This document shows positions 43,677 through 52,991 of a stretch of 64,000 nt of DNA, piece after piece (within the stretch, counting starts at the first letter, position 1; every line of letters begins with the position of its first letter). The notes below the pieces were generated by a model. The model worked only from the letters and a program-made list of their open reading frames with translations. It had not been told where the DNA came from and made no database searches. Source of the stretch: Extensimonas soli (GTDB taxonomy: Bacteria > Pseudomonadota > Gammaproteobacteria > Burkholderiales > Burkholderiaceae_C); NCBI RefSeq assembly GCF_029211265.1, contig NZ_JARGEL010000017.1, positions 1-64,000 of the forward strand, read 5' to 3'. The translations under genes and the position numbers were made by a program.

Positions 43677-44051
43677 AACGAGTTGTTCAGGGCCGACTGG
43701 GTAGGAGTGGTCGGCAACGGGGCAAGTTAGCGATCGCGGTCGAGTGCCATCAAAGAATTGACCGACCTCTACCCGTGCTGGCCTGCACGCCCACAGTGTC
43801 TTCCATCATCCAGGGTGACCCGCCAGGGTCATGACAGTTAGCCCGATTCAACTGCGCCAGGTGCCCAGAAGGTCGGCAATTTCAACGAGCGCTGGGAAGC
43901 CCAGGTCCTGACGGACAAGCGTGCGGCGGTGCTCGATGCGTGCAAGCACTGCGGCAATGTCGAGTTCGCCCGTTTGGGGCCCGCTGGAGGAGCAGATCGA
44001 AGCACTGCGTGCCGCGAAAGTGGGCGGATGAAACGAGAGGTTAATGGCATC
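43677..44051. other. Junction DNA with degenerate coding remnants
   Basis: No intact gene is present. Short frames such as VLDACKHCGNVEFA and LEEQIEALRAAKVGG in different phases suggest a frameshifted remnant of another mobile-element gene. This is the boundary between the transposon nest and the nag operon. Confidence 0.5.
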
Positions 44052-45047
44052 TCAAGACTCGGCGGTGAAGCCCACGCGTCTGACAACTTCCCACCACTTT
44101 TCATGTTGTTTTCGCAGGCTGGACGCCATGGCCTGCGGCGTTAAGCTGTGTGCTACCAAGCCCAGGGAGGCAAGAGCCTCCGCAACCGCCTTGCGATTGA
44201 CGGCTTCGGCAACCATTTGATGAAGGCGTGAAACGGTTTGGGGCGAAACGCCTGATGGAGCAAAAAAGCCGAGCCACTGATCGCCAGCGGGGTAGTCTGC
44301 ACCGAACTTTTGCTCTGCAAATGTGGGAGTGTCGGGCGTGAAGGGTGTTCGCTGCGGCCCAGAGGTTGCGATGATGCGCAATTTCCCCGCCTTTTGGAAA
44401 GACAAGAACGTCCCCGTAGGCGCAGCCATGCATGCAATCTGCCCACCGATCAGATCGGTAACTCCAGGCGCGGCGCCACGATAAGCCACGTGCCTGAGAT
44501 AGACGCCAGCCTCCTTGGCTACCAGCGCCCCCAAGAGATGCAATGGTGTACCGGTACCGGGAGATCCGAAACTTGCGTGTTCAGGGTGCTCCTTGGCCCA
44601 GGCCAGGAAATCCCGGAGCCCACGCACGGAAGGCGGTACCAAGGGACCCAGCGCAAGGGCGTCAGTCGTAGTGGCTACGGTGGCTACGGGAGCCAGATCC
44701 GCGAACGGATCGTAGTCCAACTTGCTGTAGACGAAAGGGTACAAGGACAGCACGGCGTCTGGTGTGAACAACAAGGTGCTGCCATCGTCGACGGCTGCCT
44801 TGACGGCGGACACAGCTATCCGCCCACCCGCTCCGACACGGTTGTCAACGATCACGTTAACCCCGGGTTCCGTCACCGCCAATCCTTCTGCCACCCGGCG
44901 TGCAACCGCATCGACGACTCCTCCGGGTGGGAAGCCGTTGATGATCTTGAGTAATTTTGGTACCGGTTGGGCTTTGACGCTTCTTACAGTGCCGAGCGAT
45001 AAGGTGGCAAATCCCGCGGCTTTCATCCACTCACGGCGTTTGATCAT
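44052..45047 (-). CDS. Bug-family (TctC-type) solute-binding protein, second copy
   Basis: The 331-residue product starts at ATG 45047 with a strong purine-rich ribosome binding site. An export signal (KRREWMKAAGFATLSLGTV, twin-Arg-like) is followed by the Bug core: FPPGGVVDAVARRVAEGL, VDNRVGAGGRIAVSAVKAA, and FGSPGTGTPLHLLGALVA. Such periplasmic proteins bind carboxylates, usually for a tripartite transporter, but no membrane components are nearby. It is last in the nag operon, at the position of nagN in Ralstonia U2. Confidence 0.85.
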   Translation of the reverse strand: MIKRREWMKAAGFATLSLGTVRSVKAQPVPKLLKIINGFPPGGVVDAVARRVAEGLAVTEPGVNVIVDNRVGAGGRIAVSAVKAAVDDGSTLLFTPDAVLSLYPFVYSKLDYDPFADLAPVATVATTTDALALGPLVPPSVRGLRDFLAWAKEHPEHASFGSPGTGTPLHLLGALVAKEAGVYLRHVAYRGAAPGVTDLIGGQIACMAAPTGTFLSFQKAGKLRIIATSGPQRTPFTPDTPTFAEQKFGADYPAGDQWLGFFAPSGVSPQTVSRLHQMVAEAVNRKAVAEALASLGLVAHSLTPQAMASSLRKQHEKWWEVVRRVGFTAES

Positions 45048-45063
45048 GGTGCCCCCCCTCTGC

Positions 45064-46056
45064 TCAAGACTGCGCGGTAAAACCAATTTTCTCAGCGACT
45101 GCTTGCCAGCGTTTGATGTCGTTTTTCAATCGATCGGACAAGCCTTCAGGCGAACTCCAACCAGCCTCCATGCCCATCATGGCGTAGACCTTGACCAGTT
45201 CCGGGTTTGCAACAGCCGACTTCATGGCAGCGCTGGCTTGCTGGACCGCTTGCGCGGGCGTGCCTGCGGGCATGAATACCCCGAACCACTCGGTCATCTC
45301 ACTCAAGGCGATGTGGAGCTCCTTGAAGGTCGGGACGTTGGTCAGGAAACGAGAGCGGTTGGCGCCAGTCACGCCCAGCACCCGGATCTTGCCGGTCTTC
45401 ATGTGAGGGAGGAACTCACCCAAGGGCGCGGCCACCGCCGGGATGTGCCCCCCCAACAGGTCCACAATCGCAGGCTGGGAACCGCGGAAGCCTGTCTGCA
45501 CCATTTTCACGCCCAAAAGCCGCCCGAGCAGCTCGCCCAAGAAATGCGGTCCAGAGCCGGTGGCACCATGGCCAAACGTGGCAGAATCAGGGTTACTCTT
45601 GATCCAGGCCAAGTAGTCGTTGAGGCTACCAACCGATTCCGGGACAGCGGGCCCGATCGCAAACCCAACCTCGCTTGTCGAAACCATACCGACCGGCACA
45701 AAGTCCTTGACCGGGTCATATCCCAGATCTTTGTACGTGTGAGGGTATAGCGTCATCATGGATGCAGGCGTCAGCAGAAGTGTCGCGCCGTTTGGTGCCG
45801 CGGCCTTAACATGCTGGATCGCAATTCGACCACCCGCCCCCGTGCGGTTGTCGACGAGCACACTGGAAGCATAGGCACCGCGCATTCCCTCAGACAACCG
45901 GCGGGCAGCCATATCGGTCGCTCCGCCTGCGGCGAGTCCAATCACGATCGTGGCCACGCCAGGGCCGGATTGCGCCAAGCTCATGCCCGGAAGGCCCCCG
46001 ATTCCAAGGGAGCCCAAAGTGCTCAGGGCTGCTCGTCGGGTCAGAATATGTTTCAT
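45064..46056 (-). CDS. Bug-family (TctC-type) solute-binding protein, first copy
   Basis: The 330-residue product starts at ATG 46056. The Tat-like signal LTRRAALSTLGSLGIGGL is followed by GLAAGGATDMAARRLSEGM, VDNRTGAGGRIAIQHVKAA and FGHGATGSGPHFLGELL. It is about the same length as its downstream neighbour and clearly homologous. The ligand may be an aromatic acid or ring-cleavage product, which is inference from context. It follows nagL and sits at the place of nagM in Ralstonia U2. Confidence 0.85.
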   Translation of the reverse strand: MKHILTRRAALSTLGSLGIGGLPGMSLAQSGPGVATIVIGLAAGGATDMAARRLSEGMRGAYASSVLVDNRTGAGGRIAIQHVKAAAPNGATLLLTPASMMTLYPHTYKDLGYDPVKDFVPVGMVSTSEVGFAIGPAVPESVGSLNDYLAWIKSNPDSATFGHGATGSGPHFLGELLGRLLGVKMVQTGFRGSQPAIVDLLGGHIPAVAAPLGEFLPHMKTGKIRVLGVTGANRSRFLTNVPTFKELHIALSEMTEWFGVFMPAGTPAQAVQQASAAMKSAVANPELVKVYAMMGMEAGWSSPEGLSDRLKNDIKRWQAVAEKIGFTAQS

Positions 46057-46151
46057 AATCTTTCCCCTTACATTTTCACTATTGCTCATTGATACTTGTC
46101 ACTGGGCAGGGCTACGAACTGTTTATTAGGGCGAAGGCGGCGTATTTTTCG

Positions 46152-46790
46152 TCAAGCCGAATCAGGTTGAGCAGCTGGCGCGGCGCGCCGAAATGCGTCC
46201 AACTCGCCGCAGGCCGCGTCCACTGCGCGGATCAGGGGGTAGGGCGTCAGGTCCACCTGGAAGCGGCGGGCGCTTTCCACCTGCGGCACCAGGTAGCAGT
46301 CGGCCAGCGTGGGTGTGTCGCCAAAGCTGTAGCGGCCGCGCTTCGGGTCGACCGCCAGCAGTGCTTCGTAGGCATCGAAACCGGCGCTGATCCAGGTGCC
46401 ACACCAGGCGTTGATGGCGGCCTCGTCGGCGCCGAACGTCTTGCGCAGGTACTCCAGAATGCGGCGGTTGTTGATGGGGTGGATGTCGCAGCCCACGATG
46501 GCGGCCAGCGCGCGCACCCGTTGGCGGCCGTCGGCGTCGGCCGGCAGCAGCGCGGGCGTGGGGTACTGTTCCTCCAGCCATTCGATGATGGCCGGCGACT
46601 GGATCAGCACTTGCGCGCCCGTGTCCAGCGCGGGCACCAACTGCTGTGGGTTCAGCGCCTTGAAGGCGTCCTTTAGGTGCTCTTCCTTGCCCAGGTGCAC
46701 GGCCAGGTACTCGTAGGGCACGCCCTTGAGGTTGAGCGCGATGCGCAGCCGGTGTGACGTGCCGCTGCGCCAGAAGTTGTACAGCTTCAT
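46152..46790 (-). CDS. nagL: Maleylpyruvate isomerase (zeta-class GST)
   Basis: The 212-residue product from ATG 46790 has the zeta-class signature KLYNFWRSGTSHRLRIALN with the active-site SGTSHR, and LIQSPAIIEWLEEQYP for glutathione binding. It converts maleylpyruvate to fumarylpyruvate with glutathione. A GTG at 46805 overlapping the nagK stop is an alternative coupled start. It follows nagK as in U2. Confidence 0.95.
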   Translation of the reverse strand: MKLYNFWRSGTSHRLRIALNLKGVPYEYLAVHLGKEEHLKDAFKALNPQQLVPALDTGAQVLIQSPAIIEWLEEQYPTPALLPADADGRQRVRALAAIVGCDIHPINNRRILEYLRKTFGADEAAINAWCGTWISAGFDAYEALLAVDPKRGRYSFGDTPTLADCYLVPQVESARRFQVDLTPYPLIRAVDAACGELDAFRRAAPAAQPDSA

Positions 46791-46801
46791 CGCGTGCAGG
46801 C

Positions 46802-47503
46802 TCACTCGGCCGGGCCGACGGTCAGGCTGATCTCGGCAATGCCTTCCACACGGCCGATGATCTTGTCACCCGCCACCACGGCGCCCACGCCTTCGGGCGT
46901 GCCGGTGTAAATCAGGTCGCCGGGTTGCAAGTGGTAGTAGGTGGAGAGGTCGGCAATGATCTCGCGGACGTTCCAGATCAGCTTGTCCACGTTGGACGAC
47001 TGTTTGGTCTGGCCGTTGACTTCCAGGGCGATCGCGCCCTGCTCCACCACCACGCCTTGCATCGGCACGATCTCGGAGCAGACCGAGCCTTCCTCGATGT
47101 CCTTGCCGGTGTCCCAGGGGCGGCCCTTGTCGCGTGCCACCAGTTGCAGGTCGCGCCGGGTCATGTCCAGGCCGGCGGCGTAGCCGTAAATCAACTCGTG
47201 CGCCTGGTCTTCGCTGACGCGGAAGCCGGGCTTGCCGATCGCCAGCACCAGCTCCATCTCGTAGTGGTAGTTGCTGGTGCGCGGCGGGTAGGCCACGGTC
47301 GCACCACTTTCCACCAGGGTTTGTGGCGATTTGGTGAAGTAGAACGCTTGTTCGACGCTTTTGTCGACCGGACGGCCCATTTCCACCGCGTGGGCGTGGT
47401 AGTTGCGGCCGACGCAGAAGATGCGGTTGATGGGGAAGCGCTCGGTCTTGCCACGAACGGGCAGAGACTGGACGGGAGGCGGGTTCCAGAGGTAGTTGCT
47501 CAC
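46802..47503 (-). CDS. nagK: Fumarylpyruvate hydrolase (FAH family)
   Basis: This 233-residue protein has the FAH fold motifs FCVGRNYHAHAVEMG, YHYEMELVLAIGKPG (metal Glu residues), YGYAAGLDMTRRDLQ, and IYTGTPEGVGAVVAGD. It cleaves fumarylpyruvate to fumarate and pyruvate, the last step of the gentisate route. It is placed between nagI and nagL. Confidence 0.95.
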   Translation of the reverse strand: MSNYLWNPPPVQSLPVRGKTERFPINRIFCVGRNYHAHAVEMGRPVDKSVEQAFYFTKSPQTLVESGATVAYPPRTSNYHYEMELVLAIGKPGFRVSEDQAHELIYGYAAGLDMTRRDLQLVARDKGRPWDTGKDIEEGSVCSEIVPMQGVVVEQGAIALEVNGQTKQSSNVDKLIWNVREIIADLSTYYHLQPGDLIYTGTPEGVGAVVAGDKIIGRVEGIAEISLTVGPAE

Positions 47504-47536
47504 TTGCTTTCCTGTTGTGTGGTGCTTCGCGGCGGC

Positions 47537-48577
47537 TCAGCCGCGGTTTTCAAAGACGCCCAGCTTGCGGTGCAGGGGCGATTCGTCGGCCATGAAGATG
47601 AAGGACGGCTGGTCGGCTGAGAGGTTTTTCAGCGTCACCTCGGTGTAGCCGGGGGCGCAGCAGGTATCGGCTTCCCTCAGGGCGAAGGTGGACTCGGCGA
47701 TGCGCGCCTCGCTGCGGCCTTCGATCTGGTGGAACACCACGGCGGGCGAACGCACGGGCAGGCGCAGGGTCTGGCCGGGCTTGAGCATCAGGGCGTAGAA
47801 GCCCAGGATGTTCTCGGCGTCGTCACCCGTTTCGGGGTTGACGTAGGTGACCTGCACGCATTCCTGCTCAGGCTGGTCGGCCGCCAGCGACAGCAGGGCG
47901 GCACGGGTGTCGGCCCAAGGGTAGCGCAAGAGAGGATAGCGCTTGTCGCTGCGCTGGAACACGGGGGTTGGCACCACGCCCGCACGGGTCCAGGCGCAGT
48001 CGCCCCGGCCGGGGTCGACCTGCTGGCGCTCGCCGTCGATGTGGTAGCTGGCCTCCATGTAGTACACCAGCGGCAGGTCCAGCACATCGAGCCACACCAC
48101 GGGCTCGTTGCCGTCGTGGCCGTGCTCGTGCCACAGGCCGGTGGGCGTGAGGATGAGGTCACCCCGGCTCATGGGGCACTTCTCGCCATCCACGGTGGTG
48201 TAGGCGCCCTCGCCCTCCACGATCATGCGCACCGCGTTGGGGGTGTGGCGGTGGCTGGGCGCCCACTCGCCGGGCAGCAGCAACTGCATGCCCAGGTATA
48301 TGGCGGCGCTGGCTTGCATCTTCTCCAGGCCGTGGCCGGGGTTGGCCAGCACCAGCACGCGGCGCTCGGCCTTCTCAATGGGGGTCAGCTCACCGGCCTT
48401 GAGCAGCAGCGGCTTGAGCGTCTGGTAGGACCAGTAAGTCGGCTGCGTCTGGCGGGTCGGGACATTGGGCGGCAGCACCGCGCGTAGGCTGGGCCATAGC
48501 GGCACCAGGTTAAGTTGTTTGAGTTCGTCTCGGTAGTCCTGCGGCAGGTCTTCCAGTCGGCCAAGTTCGTGACTCAT
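47537..48577 (-). CDS. nagI: Gentisate 1,2-dioxygenase
   Basis: The 346-residue bicupin from ATG 48577 has iron-binding His residues in WAPSHRHTPNAVRMIVEG (about residues 108-125) and GLWHEHGHDG. A second cupin holds FYALMLKPGQTLRLPVRSPA. It opens gentisate to maleylpyruvate using Fe(II) and oxygen. A 230-bp gap with no gene separates it from nagJ upstream. Confidence 0.96.
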   Translation of the reverse strand: MSHELGRLEDLPQDYRDELKQLNLVPLWPSLRAVLPPNVPTRQTQPTYWSYQTLKPLLLKAGELTPIEKAERRVLVLANPGHGLEKMQASAAIYLGMQLLLPGEWAPSHRHTPNAVRMIVEGEGAYTTVDGEKCPMSRGDLILTPTGLWHEHGHDGNEPVVWLDVLDLPLVYYMEASYHIDGERQQVDPGRGDCAWTRAGVVPTPVFQRSDKRYPLLRYPWADTRAALLSLAADQPEQECVQVTYVNPETGDDAENILGFYALMLKPGQTLRLPVRSPAVVFHQIEGRSEARIAESTFALREADTCCAPGYTEVTLKNLSADQPSFIFMADESPLHRKLGVFENRG

Positions 48578-48807
48578 GGTGATACGCTCCTCTTCATCAA
48601 GCATGTGGATAGGGGAAGCCGATATCCCTCACGCTTCGATCAGACCAAAGCAAGTATCGGCAATTTCTGAATCCGACCGCAGTCGGAAAAAGGGGCTCGT
48701 AATCTGTGTGCATCGAAATTTGATCGAGGCCGCTGCCCACGGCTGCCCCGCGGCATGGCTGGCCGCTCATGGAGGCTGGCCATGCTTTATTTATTTCTCT
48801 AAAAAAA
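48578..48807. other. nagJ-nagI intergenic region
   Basis: This is one of the two longest gaps inside the nag operon. Short hairpins (CCGAC/GTCGG near 48678-48691, GCATGG/CCATGC near 48753-48786) are present. No gene is seen. The gap marks a visible change of base composition between the naphthalene and gentisate genes. Confidence 0.5.
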
Positions 48808-49413
48808 TCAGATCAAACCTTCAGCCGACAATGTGGCCCGGACTGCTGGACGTTCAGCCACGCGGTTGAGGTAGCCTTGCAGGCCGGGCCAAGGCGAAAG
48901 GTCCACATTCACGTAAGCCCCCCAGCCAAGCACAGTAAACAAGTAGGCGTCCACCACGGAAAAGTCGTTCCCCATGGCCCAAACCTTGTCACCGAGCATC
49001 TGCTCGGTATGGGCAAGACGGCTTTCCAATTGGGCCTTGATGACTGGCTTGGCATCCTGTGGAAACACCGGGCTGAACAGCGCTACGAAGCTTTTATGCA
49101 ATTCGGTGGAGATGAAATTCAGCCATTCCATCAGTCGGTAACGCTCCAGCGAGCCAGCTGCCGGTGCCAGGCATTTTTCTGGCACACGGTCAGCGAGGTA
49201 TTGAACGATGGCCGGCCCTTCGGTGAGCACCTGCCCATCATCCATTTGCAAAGCGGGGACACTGCCCACGGGATTGACGGTCTTGTAATCAACACCAGTC
49301 TCAGTCACCTTGGTGCCGAGATCAACCTTTTCTAGCTGAAAGTCAAATCCACCTTCACGAAGGATGATGTGAGGCGACAATGAACATGCGCCGGGGCTGT
49401 AATAAAGCTTCAT
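48808..49413 (-). CDS. nagJ: Glutathione S-transferase
   Basis: The 201-residue protein from ATG 49413 begins KLYYSPGACSLSPHIILREG, the beta-class GST start, and has GSVPALQMDDGQVLTEGPAI for glutathione binding. It matches NagJ/PhnC-type GSTs of naphthalene operons. Its role is unclear; detoxification of reactive intermediates is likely. Confidence 0.93.
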   Translation of the reverse strand: MKLYYSPGACSLSPHIILREGGFDFQLEKVDLGTKVTETGVDYKTVNPVGSVPALQMDDGQVLTEGPAIVQYLADRVPEKCLAPAAGSLERYRLMEWLNFISTELHKSFVALFSPVFPQDAKPVIKAQLESRLAHTEQMLGDKVWAMGNDFSVVDAYLFTVLGWGAYVNVDLSPWPGLQGYLNRVAERPAVRATLSAEGLI

Positions 49414-49471
49414 GAGACTCCTTAAAATCAAGGCGTGGTTGAAAAATCAGAAAAATCGATGCACTGAGAAT

Positions 49472-50065
49472 TTATGGTTGCGTTTCCTTTTGCAACCTGC
49501 TCTCAAGCATGAAAAGGCGGTCATTTCCCCACCACATTTGATCATCCCAAAACACGGTGGGAACCCCGAAAACCTTTCGGTCAATGGCCGCCTGCGTCTC
49601 TTCGTCGTATGCCTTGGCGGCATTTTCGCTGTTCAAAAAATCTTCAAATTCACCGAGATCCCAGTTTAGCTTGTCGCATACCTCAGCCAGCAAGCTATCA
49701 GCATCCAGTGCCCACCCTTTCCCCCAAGCCGAATCGAAAACAAGGCGAACATATTCAGCGGCTCGCTCCCTGGCTGCCGGGTAATACAGTCCGGCATTCA
49801 CCCGGCGGCTGTTGAAGTTAGGGGGGAAAACCAACGGAATCCTATAGAGATCGGCCCATCGCTGCAAATCCACCTTTAAGTAGTCAAGCTTGACCTTGAG
49901 ATCCCGATTGGACGGCCCGATGTTGCCAATGGCCGTCTTTGCTCGCGCCAAATCAATGGCGTGATACTGGATGGAGAATCCATAACGCCCGGCGAGCACC
50001 GACAAACGGTGGTTTGCCAGGTACGAAAAGGGGCTCAAAAAATCGAAATAAAAATCAACCATCAT
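49472..50065 (-). CDS. nagD: 2-Hydroxychromene-2-carboxylate isomerase
   Basis: The 197-residue DsbA-fold kappa-GST-like protein from ATG 50065 begins MVDFYFDFLSPFSYLANHRL, with the active Ser in FDFLSPFSYLA, and ends with KVFGVPTVFWDDQMWWGNDR. It isomerises 2-hydroxychromene-2-carboxylate to trans-o-hydroxybenzylidenepyruvate using glutathione. GGGAGAG lies upstream. Confidence 0.95.
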   Translation of the reverse strand: MMVDFYFDFLSPFSYLANHRLSVLAGRYGFSIQYHAIDLARAKTAIGNIGPSNRDLKVKLDYLKVDLQRWADLYRIPLVFPPNFNSRRVNAGLYYPAARERAAEYVRLVFDSAWGKGWALDADSLLAEVCDKLNWDLGEFEDFLNSENAAKAYDEETQAAIDRKVFGVPTVFWDDQMWWGNDRLFMLESRLQKETQP

Positions 50066-50254
50066 GCTCAGGCTCTCCCAAAAAAAGACGGCAGAAATGT
50101 GGAGCTGCTTCAGGGCAAGCGCCACATCCCGCGCTCTTGGCGCTTTTACGGCGTACTCGCATATTTGATACTCGCCGATTCCTCCAATCCAGAGGACGCC
50201 CAGATCAGCCAGCTTTGCTGATCGGAGATATCTGACTCAGGACCTGGCCTCGCC

Positions 50255-51292
50255 TCACTTCTTTTTCGAGCCGGTTGCCGTTTTGGTTTTCTTCAATTCC
50301 TCGGCGTACTTGGTATGCAGTGCGGCCCAGGCGTTGCCTGATTTTCGGGCACCTGCAAGGTATTCATCTGGTACCAGCGTATAGGGTGGCCGGCACGGCC
50401 CCGCTTTGAGCCAACCCGCCTCGTCCATTCGTGCTTTTTCGAGACCAATGTTGTATTTCGAGAATTCCGAGAAATCGCCGCGTGGAAACAGTGTGGCGTC
50501 GGCAGCGCGCATGTCATCTGAAATGGCCTTGGCCTTGGTCCAGTCACCGGTCGTCTTGGCCTGTGTCACCGCATCACGAAGCATGAGGGCAGTCGCTGGA
50601 CCGCACATGGAGCCGCTGGACCAGAAGGCGGTCATGCGCTCAGGATTGATTCGGGCCGCAGCGTAATAGTCATCCTCATGCGGAAGGAAGCGAATATTTG
50701 GAGCCAATTTCAGATCCAAGTCCAGCATTCCGATGCCCAAGTACTTGGCTGTGACAACCTGCGGGATTTTGGACATTTCGGCCCAAAACGGGCGAGGAAA
50801 ATCAAATTTGAAAGCCTCCGGGTTGGCGTAGACAGCGATGGCTGCATCTGGCACCGCTTCCGCCACATCGCGATAAAACTGCACGGCGGTGGGCAGATCC
50901 ATCTTCACCCACATCGGCACGCCGAGCATGGTTCCTTGGGCACCAATGTCCATCACTTCGCGGGTCTGGCGTATAACTTCACGGGTATTCAAGGCTGTTG
51001 TGCCGCAGAAGTAGGGCACTCGACCACGGGCGGTTTCGACGACCGTTGAAACAAAATCCCGCTTCTCTTCCCACGTCAGCGTCGCGCATTCACCAAAAGT
51101 GCCGTGGCTTAGAATGCCATTGACCCCGGCCGCTATCAACTCCTCGACGATCCGGGCCGTCTCGTCGAGATCAACCGTGTGCGTGCTGCGCCAGTCCGAA
51201 GCATCCGGAGTGGAGGGGGTCGGCATAATGACCCATGCGCCTTGAATATCCTCTGCAGTCAGGCGCGTCGCTTTGCTGGTCTTTCTTGTCAT
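50255..51292 (-). CDS. nagE: trans-o-Hydroxybenzylidenepyruvate hydratase-aldolase
   Basis: This 345-residue DapA-family class I aldolase has [20 protein letters not shown], the conserved Tyr in [15 protein letters not shown] and the Schiff-base Lys in [12 protein letters not shown]. It yields salicylaldehyde and pyruvate. The C-terminal tail is lysine-rich ([14 protein letters not shown]). It precedes nagD with a 189-bp gap holding no gene. Confidence 0.96.
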   Translation of the reverse strand: MTRKTSKATRLTAEDIQGAWVIMPTPSTPDASDWRSTHTVDLDETARIVEELIAAGVNGILSHGTFGECATLTWEEKRDFVSTVVETARGRVPYFCGTTALNTREVIRQTREVMDIGAQGTMLGVPMWVKMDLPTAVQFYRDVAEAVPDAAIAVYANPEAFKFDFPRPFWAEMSKIPQVVTAKYLGIGMLDLDLKLAPNIRFLPHEDDYYAAARINPERMTAFWSSGSMCGPATALMLRDAVTQAKTTGDWTKAKAISDDMRAADATLFPRGDFSEFSKYNIGLEKARMDEAGWLKAGPCRPPYTLVPDEYLAGARKSGNAWAALHTKYAEELKKTKTATGSKKK

Positions 51293-51349
51293 TCAAATAT
51301 CCTTTAAAAATGGTGGTGTAAATAGAACTTGGGAATCAAAGTGGGCCGA

Positions 51350-51988
51350 TCAAAATCTCCGACCAATCGCAATCGAGGTCAACAACGGATTCAATGTTAC
51401 GCGGGCCGTGGCGACTTGCGGGCCAAGAAACCCAGATGCATCTGTTTTCAAATAAAGTTTGCGGAGATCAAAGCTGACAAACCAGTCGCGGTTGATGTCG
51501 GCTTCCGCGCCGATGTGGAGCACAGGTGCCCACGCATGATCTGCATCGAATGAGGTCAGATTGGCATCTTTGCTTTTCAGAATTCGGGTGTAGTTGATCC
51601 CCGCCCCCACGTACGGGCGAACCAATCCCATCTGTGGCAGGTTGTAGGTCGCCGACAAAACTGCAGGAGCATATTGGACACGGCCCAGCAAAATCGGAGG
51701 CAGCGTGCCTGCGCCCGTCACTTTTGTGGTGGGTGGAATGCCAACAATTAATCGCGCGTTCCAGTTATCGTTAATGATGTAACCGAAGTCAAATGTCAAA
51801 GCGTTGTTGTCACTGGCGTCAGCGCTTCCACCCGGCACCCTTGTTCCGTCAATCGAAACTTTGGCGCTCGCATCGAAGGCTATGTTGGTGGCGCCGATGC
51901 GATATGACCAACGGGAATCCTCGGCATATGCGGTGCTGAGCATCAGCATCCCAAGTCCTGCGAGGGAAATGGCTTCTTTGATCATCAT
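51350..51988 (-). CDS. nagQ: OmpW-family outer membrane protein
   Basis: This 212-residue protein has a signal peptide (IKEAISLAGLGMLMLSTAYA) and an eight-strand beta-barrel pattern ending in IAIGRRF with the terminal Phe. It is homologous to NahQ/DoxH and AlkL-like proteins that help hydrophobic substrates cross the outer membrane. ATG 51985 is an alternative start. Confidence 0.92.
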   Translation of the reverse strand: MMIKEAISLAGLGMLMLSTAYAEDSRWSYRIGATNIAFDASAKVSIDGTRVPGGSADASDNNALTFDFGYIINDNWNARLIVGIPPTTKVTGAGTLPPILLGRVQYAPAVLSATYNLPQMGLVRPYVGAGINYTRILKSKDANLTSFDADHAWAPVLHIGAEADINRDWFVSFDLRKLYLKTDASGFLGPQVATARVTLNPLLTSIAIGRRF

Positions 51989-52057
51989 TGTCTCCTTTTT
52001 TTTATATGGAACTGAATGGGGAAAACAGATGCGATCGATTTCGCATCTGTTACATGG

Positions 52058-52966
52058 CTAGCTCAGTTTGACGTCCAATCCATAACCGGTGGCCTCGATG
52101 GCGTGACCGAAAATGTCGCCGACGTAATATTCCGATTCAGCAATGGCGGGGGCGCCTCGCCACCCAGGTTCGATCAGCCAGCCGGAAGGTGTTGCCCCGT
52201 AGAACGTCAGCGCCTTATCGTTGGAATGGATGCCCAATTGCAAGGCAATGTCAATCTTTTCCTTCGTGAAAAGCTGGTGTGTGTAACCCAAATCTTCGAT
52301 ATGAGTGTATTCAATCATCAGATGATTGAGGCGCTTGGCCGCAGGCATTGCACCGAAAGCGATGGAATGATCGCGAGCATTGCAATGCATGAACGTCAAC
52401 TCAGCCGTCATGCCGTTGGGCAAAGGAAGGCGGTACTCGACATCTCCACGAAATCCCAGCAAGCTATAGAACTTACGTGCCGCTTCAACATCGTTCTGAC
52501 GCACGATGCAGTGGCCCAGGCCCTGATCACCGGTTAGAAATTTCCCGTGCAAGGGACGACCGGGATGGAAGGGGTTGTTCAGGTCAATCCGAGGTCCCCA
52601 GAAAATCTCGGTCGGGTTGCCCCCCGGATCTTCTGTCTTCATCAGGCCCAGTACCATCCGTTCTTGTGCTTCGGCTTTGTCGCACACGCGGACTTTGTAG
52701 CCTGCGTCCACGAGCTTTTGACCCAATGCCTCGAATTCCGGTTGACCGGCGACACGCCAGCCCAGGTATTCAAGGTCATCTTGACCGTTGTGATGAACCA
52801 CGATCCGGTGGTGCCAATTGTCCATTCGCAGATAGAAGCGATCCTTGTCACCCTCATCGAGGACTTGAAGTCCCAGCATGTTTGCGGCAAAGGATTTCCA
52901 CGCTGCAGGATCCTTGACCGAAATGCCCATGTACCCCAATTCAATGACAGTTGCTGGCTTGTTCAT
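52058..52966 (-). CDS. nagC: 1,2-Dihydroxynaphthalene dioxygenase (extradiol)
   Basis: This 302-residue two-domain type I extradiol dioxygenase has Fe ligands His in [15 protein letters not shown] (about 145), His in [19 protein letters not shown] and Glu in [10 protein letters not shown]. Length equals NahC. It cleaves 1,2-dihydroxynaphthalene to 2-hydroxychromene-2-carboxylate. Confidence 0.96.
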   Translation of the reverse strand: MNKPATVIELGYMGISVKDPAAWKSFAANMLGLQVLDEGDKDRFYLRMDNWHHRIVVHHNGQDDLEYLGWRVAGQPEFEALGQKLVDAGYKVRVCDKAEAQERMVLGLMKTEDPGGNPTEIFWGPRIDLNNPFHPGRPLHGKFLTGDQGLGHCIVRQNDVEAARKFYSLLGFRGDVEYRLPLPNGMTAELTFMHCNARDHSIAFGAMPAAKRLNHLMIEYTHIEDLGYTHQLFTKEKIDIALQLGIHSNDKALTFYGATPSGWLIEPGWRGAPAIAESEYYVGDIFGHAIEATGYGLDVKLS

Positions 52967-52991
52967 GGTTTAACTCCTTTGTTGCTTCAGC

